Shown here: piece by piece, positions 12,601 through 18,600 of the stretch
How positions within the stretch are numbered: the first letter of the stretch is position 1
How the letters are laid out: every line of letters starts with the position of its first letter
Assembly: GCF_000764305.2 (NCBI RefSeq)
Contig: NW_025937524.1
Span: forward strand, 496,001 to 560,000
Source of the DNA: Hyalella azteca
Lineage: Eukaryota > Arthropoda > Malacostraca > Amphipoda > Hyalellidae
Length of the DNA: 64,000 bases
Reading direction: 5' to 3'
Program-made: the position numbers and the translations under genes
The notes under the pieces: model-generated
The model's input: the letters and a program-made list of their open reading frames with translations, nothing else
Databases searched by the model: none
What the model was told of the DNA's origin: nothing

Positions 12601-15600
12601 TGTTAATACTTTAATAAATATATAGCAGAAGTTTATATACAATTTGTCCCGACAGGCGACAAGGAGCGCCTGTGTCTCCCCACGACCACGTCCTGCGTGC
12701 ACCTCGAGTTCAGCAGCTACTACTTCCCTGGTGATGGTGACTTCCCTGGTGAGTTCAGCAGCTACTACTTCCCTGGTGATGGTGACTTCCCTGGTGAGTT
12801 GAGCAGCTACTACTTCCCTGGTGATGGTGATTTCCCTGGTGAGTCTTGGGGGTTGTTGCCTGGAGAGGAAAGCCGTAATTTTTGATACCTAATGTTTAGA
12901 CTATCTTACTTGAAAAGGCATATTTAGAACGATTGCATTATTTTTTTTTTATTGTTTTAGCTCTCTTTGTTTTGGGCCTATTGTTACTAGCCATACAGTC
13001 GCATAAATAGGATCTATTGTCACTAACCAAGTAGGGTCTACTGCCTTGACTAATCAATGTCTAGCAAACACACAAGACACCCCAACAACTCTTCACCCCA
13101 CAGTGCCGCCCCCACACAAGACACCCCAACAACTCTTCACCCCACACAAGACACCCCAACAACTCTTCACCCCCACAGTCCCGCCCCCACACAAGATACC
13201 CCATCAACCCTTCACCCCACAGTGCCACCCCCACACAAGACACCCCAACAACTCTTCACCCCACAGTCCCACCCCCACACAAGACACCCCAACAACTCTT
13301 CACCCTACACAAGACACACAACAACTTTTTACCCCACACAAGACACCCCAACAACTCTTCACCCCACACAAGACACCCCAACAACTCTTCACCCCACACA
13401 AGACACACAACAACTTTTTACCCCACACAAGACACCCCAACAACTCTTCACCCCACACAAGACACCCCAACAACTCTTCACCCCACACAAGACACACAAC
13501 AACTTTTTACCCCACACAAGACACCCCAACAACTCTTCACCCCACAGTCCCGCCCCCCACACAAGACCTGTCTNNNNNNNNNNNNNNNNNNNNNNNNNNN
13601 NNNNNNNNNNNNNNNNNNNNNNNNNNNNNNNNNNNNNNNNNNNNNNNNNNNNNNNNNNNNNNNNNNNNNNNNNNNNNNNNNNNNNNNNNNNNNNNNNNNN
13701 NNNNNNNNNNNNNNNNNNNNNNNNNNNNNNNNNNNNNNNNNNNNNNNNNNNNNNNNNNNNNNNNNNNNNNNNNNNNNNNNNNNNNNNNNNNNNNNNNNNN
13801 NNNNNNNNNNNNNNNNNNNATATATTATATATATCGTGGTCGGCTGAATTGTCTGAAGAGACGTCGTGATCCAAGAAAATAACGAACACCACGATTGTGT
13901 CTAAACACTCACTGTTTGTCCGACTCTCTCTAACGCCGCCGCGTGACTGCCCGCGGTCGCCCGCTACCTCCTGTTAAATACTCCCCCGGTCCCGCGCATG
14001 CGTGCTAGGCGGCTCGAGCTCCACCCCTTAATTCAAACTCCGCATCTCAATCCCCAAATCCCCCTATTCTTATCTTATTTATTCCTATTTCTATTCATGC
14101 GCAGGTGGTACTGGAGGCCGTTGAAGTGTTCAAGTCTCCGTGTTGAACACTTATAACGTATCTATAGAAGGACGTATTTCGTATAAAACATTGATAATGT
14201 ATTTATAGAAAATATATATATATATATATATTAGTGTAGGCTGGCAGAATTTCTTCTCTTAAACAAGTTTTGCTCACCCCAATCGTGGGTAGTTATTCTC
14301 CCGGTTACCTTTACGGAAACGTTAAAACCCACAAAGAAGGCAATCCTCTCAGACCCATAATATCTCAAGTAACCCTGTCTCTTATACACATCTAGATGTG
14401 TATAAGAGACAGGTATCCAATTTACTTGATTTCGTTCATATGTCAACCCAAATTTTGTTACTCTATGCGTCTTTAACTTGAAAATGAATGTTGTACATTC
14501 GAAACGTCGTTCAATATTAAAAATGTCTATCGGTAATTTGATTTTCAATCTTCCAACACCTACGAAGAATTTAGTACGACTTATTGAAAAAACTAACAAG
14601 AAGTTAATATATATATATATATATATTTATTTATTATATTTATTTATATAATAGTTTGTACGGCACTGTGCAGGTGGTGCTGGAGGCCGTTGAAGTGTTC
14701 AAGTGTCCGTATAGAACACTAATAACGTATTTATACAAAGACATTATAATAGTTGCTTCAACAGAGGTCGTTGAAACATTCCAGTGTCCTTATAGAACAC
14801 TTATAACGTATTTATAGAATATATATATTTATTTATATAACAGATTGTACGGCACTGTGCAGGTGGTGCTGGAGGCGAGCACCGAGCCAGTCACGGGCCA
14901 CCAGAAGGACAGGCCGCGAGGGCTGCAGGTGCAGGCGTCGCGTGTCACCCTCAGCAACTGCCGGCCTCCGGACCCCTCAGCGCCAGGCTCCCTCGCTGCC
15001 CTCGGTGCCACCCTCGAGGCTGCACAGACCACGGGGCAGCTCTTCTTTGCCTCAGGTCTCACTAATTTATAATGCCAGAGACGTGCATTGATTCCTTTAC
15101 ATTTATTCGAATAATACTCTTACAGGGACATGCATTGATCCCTTTACATTGTGAACTCCTTGGATATTTTAGTCTTGTTCAAATTTGTAATTAAATGTAT
15201 TGGATATTATGAAATTGCGTCAGGTCACGCTTCACACTAATGACAGAGACCTGCATTGATTCCTTTACATTGTGAACCCCTTAAATATTATACTCATGTT
15301 CAAATTTGTAATTAAATCTATTGGTATATTATGAAACACTTCAAGGAATTTTATTTCTCGAACAGATTTCCCTGCTCGCGCGGACGACTTCCTTCCTGTG
15401 GCCTGTAAATTCGTGCGGCACGCAATGGGTGAGTTGGAGTTCGTGCGGAACGCAATGGGTGAGTTGAAGTTCGTGCGGAACGCAATGGGTGAGTTGGAGT
15501 TCGTGCGGAACGCAATGGGTGAGTTGAAGTTCGTGCGGAACGCAATGGGTGAGTTGAAGTTCGTGCGACATGCCATGGGTGAGTTGGAGTTCGTGCGGCA

Positions 15601-18600
15601 CGCAATGGGTGAGTTGGAGTTCGTGCGACATGCCATAGGTGAGTTGGAGTTCGTGCGACATGCCATGGGTGAGTTGGAGTTCGTGCGGCACGCAATGGGT
15701 GAGTACAGAGCCTCCCTGATAAGCACGGCGCAGTTTGGCAACTCTTCAGTTTAACCTAGAAAAACTTATTTGATATCAGAAAAATTGGCTGTTAAATTTT
15801 AATTCCGTAGTTCCTTTGATAATTTGCTTTCCATTATTTAATATATTACACTTTAAATTCAAGTCTAAAATCATTCAATTGAGGGAAATTGCTTATTGAT
15901 ACGTCTTTTTTCGTTCAATTTGTGACAACAACATCGGGGCCATATTTCCAATCCTGGTTACTTTTCGTCGGTCACCTGCCGCTTGCTTTACTGAACTCTC
16001 AAGTCAAAAAAAAATGAGCGAAACATTGAGCTTTGGAGCTCTGAATATCTAAGCCCTAAATATTAGCGAACCTGCGGCACCTGGAGCTGTTAACATCAAA
16101 GTTGTGTTGTGTGCAGGAGAGGACAACATCAGGCCAGCACCGCGCTGTGCCTCCGACGCTGCTGTGTACGAGGCCGTGAGCCGCTTGAGTCGTGAGAGCC
16201 TCTGGACTGAGGCGCGGGACTTGCTCTTCCTGCACTGCGACCCGCTGTGGGTCGAGTTCACCGGCACGCCTTCCTTCAGGCAGCGGCCGCTCCCCTTCGT
16301 GGATGCCTTCCCGCTCTCGGTCTGGATCCACCTCAAAATGCCAGGGATCAAAGATGGAGTTCCTATTAAGCCGGGCGTTGTGGATGAGTATAGCCCAGTT
16401 AACGGAGAGCCTCGGCCTATAAATTCAGGTCTTCTCCCTGCGACGGATACATCAGTTCCTGCGAGCGTCAGGAACGCGAGCGCTCAAGTGAAGCGTGAGA
16501 AAAGTGTGGGCAGAAAGGAAGCAGCGTGCAATGTTTTGGTCCATTGCCACAGCCTGATCAGCTGCCAGCTCAACCACTTCCAGCTGCTGTTTCTCATGCG
16601 GCAGCTGGACATGCTTACCGAGCTCTCCGCCTTCCTCACGAGCGACACCCGCGTCATCTATGACGGTGCGGCAGCAGACAGGCCCTGGGTGCGTGAGATC
16701 GAGGACAGCCTCGTAGTGTCAGCCATCGTACCGCAGCTAGACTTGACATTCGTCATCCCGCCCCTGCATCCCGCCAAAGACTCCATGCATGACATGGAGG
16801 GCTTCGTGCCCGACTCGAGCTCTACGGTGGGCGAAGAGCTGGACTCTCTGAAGGAGATGCGCGGCTCGGCGTCAGATCACAGTTTGAGTGCAAAGGCGGC
16901 CGCCGCGTTAGAGACCCGCGATGGCACTGAGACAGAGCTCCCCAAATCTCAAAGTGACGGTCACCTCTCAGGCGCAAAGACCATCTCCACGACCCAGGCT
17001 ATGGTCAAGGAGCCAGTTGCTTCAGGTTACTCTCAGTTGCCTCAAGTAAACCTCATCTCTCCTTCTACTCCGTCCGCTGCGCCATCCAGTTTGAATGCCA
17101 ATCACGGCGCTGCTTCCAACTCCATCCAAGACAACCTCAACATCATCAGCTTTACGTCCATGAAGAAAGGATTCTCCAGCCTCATGACCTCCCTTGAGAC
17201 AACCGTCAAAACCAGTCCTGATGACATCAGTGACACAATTTCCATACAGAGTGATATCAGTTCTGACAGTGAGAACTTCGTGCTACTGAACCTTGAGAAC
17301 AATCACTTGGCAGGAGCAGAACGTTCCGACTCTGGCTTGGGTGTGGAGGCGGCCTTCAGAGGCCTCGACCGCACCTCAGCTGACAGCGCCCCTGTCGAAG
17401 TGGCCACTGAAGCCTTCGAGGAGACGACGCCCAGTGAAGACTTGTCTGAGATCACCAGCACCTTCAGGAGGAAAGGCAACGTGAGTTAATTTATTTATGA
17501 TTTGCCGATGTTTGGTGTGCACTACGCTATTAATTTAATATATCCATTGGAGATATGTCCGTGACACTCGCTGCTTGATTTTTTTTCTAGAGGTACGTCT
17601 CAAATTTTTCAATATATTCCTCCTTGAATCTTAGAAGAATCAGTGTTGTTGTTTAAGTCGCCTCTTAATGCAATGATGAAAGTGGCCAGCATTACAGCAT
17701 TCACGTTAAGGCCCTGACGTAGGAAGGTTATAATGATCGCACTCTATTACATTGTCTGTGGCAGGTGGCGCTGGTGAATGTTCAGCTCTCGGGACTTCAG
17801 TTCATCCAAGAGGCCGAGGGCTTCGACTCAGTCATCAAAATAGAAGCTCAGCGCCTGCATGTGATGGACTGTAACGCAGTTCCCTATGAGGAGTTCCAGG
17901 TTTCTGTTCTCCACTGCGAGACTATCTGAAAAATAAATTCTCTTGTTTAGCCAATGTCTTTTATAGTCGTGTACGTGGTTTTTATTCCAAAACATTCGAT
18001 TGTATTACAAAATTCTTTTCCATCACTTTCTGTTTAGCATTTTTAGCTGATTCGACGATTCTCTTATCATTTATTGAGTTGTATCAACCAAATTGTCGAT
18101 GTTGATGCTGTTACAGAGCAAGTTCAGTAGCCGGTCCAAGGGCTGGCACGACTGTTTCCCATCAGACCAGAACTGCACCTTCAGAATCAGGCTGGACACC
18201 CGCGCTGCGACACCATCTCAAGAACCTCCTGACGGTGACCACCACACTGCCGCGCCGGACGTGCCTCCTCCTGCTCAGTGTGCCGCCAACAACAGCGCAG
18301 CCTCTAAAGCATTGCCCAGACCGAGCATCGGTCCTTTTTCTTTCGCTCACTCCAACCTGAAGAAGTCACTGGACCAGTTCGACGAGACAGACGCACTAAA
18401 CCTATGGAAAAAATGCACGTCGTATTCCCCCAAGTTGGCGCACATGTTCCCTAAGTGGACGCGCCGGAGCTGTGATGGGCCTGCCGCCCAGGCCCCCCAG
18501 GAGGACGGGCTCAAACGAGGTCCCAGTGACGTGCATCCTAGCGAACCCCGACCAACCTCAGGCCCTCAAGTCGACCCCCCGCCTGCTACGGCCACGCCAG

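Larger units (their letters stand above)
14102..14862. repeat. Dispersed copies of BLTP3 exon 7 acceptor region
   Basis: GCAGGTGGTACTGGAGGCCG (14104), TGTGCAGGTGGTGCTGGAGG (14669) and a weaker copy near 14764 precede the true TGTGCAG/GTGGTGCTGGAGG at 14863. All share the block GAACACT-ATAACGTATTTATA. Confidence 0.75.

Noticed and set aside
13046..13892. Frame of 278 codons rich in Pro/Thr/His
   Set aside because: 30 bp array extended through Ns of the assembly gap.
14380..14440. Peptide VSYTHLDVYKRQ in a - strand frame
   Set aside because: Translation of the mate-pair adapter, a known contaminant signature.
16049..16351. Open frames antisense to BLTP3 exon 9
   Set aside because: Shadows of the coding strand in GC-rich sequence; the + frame has clear family motifs.
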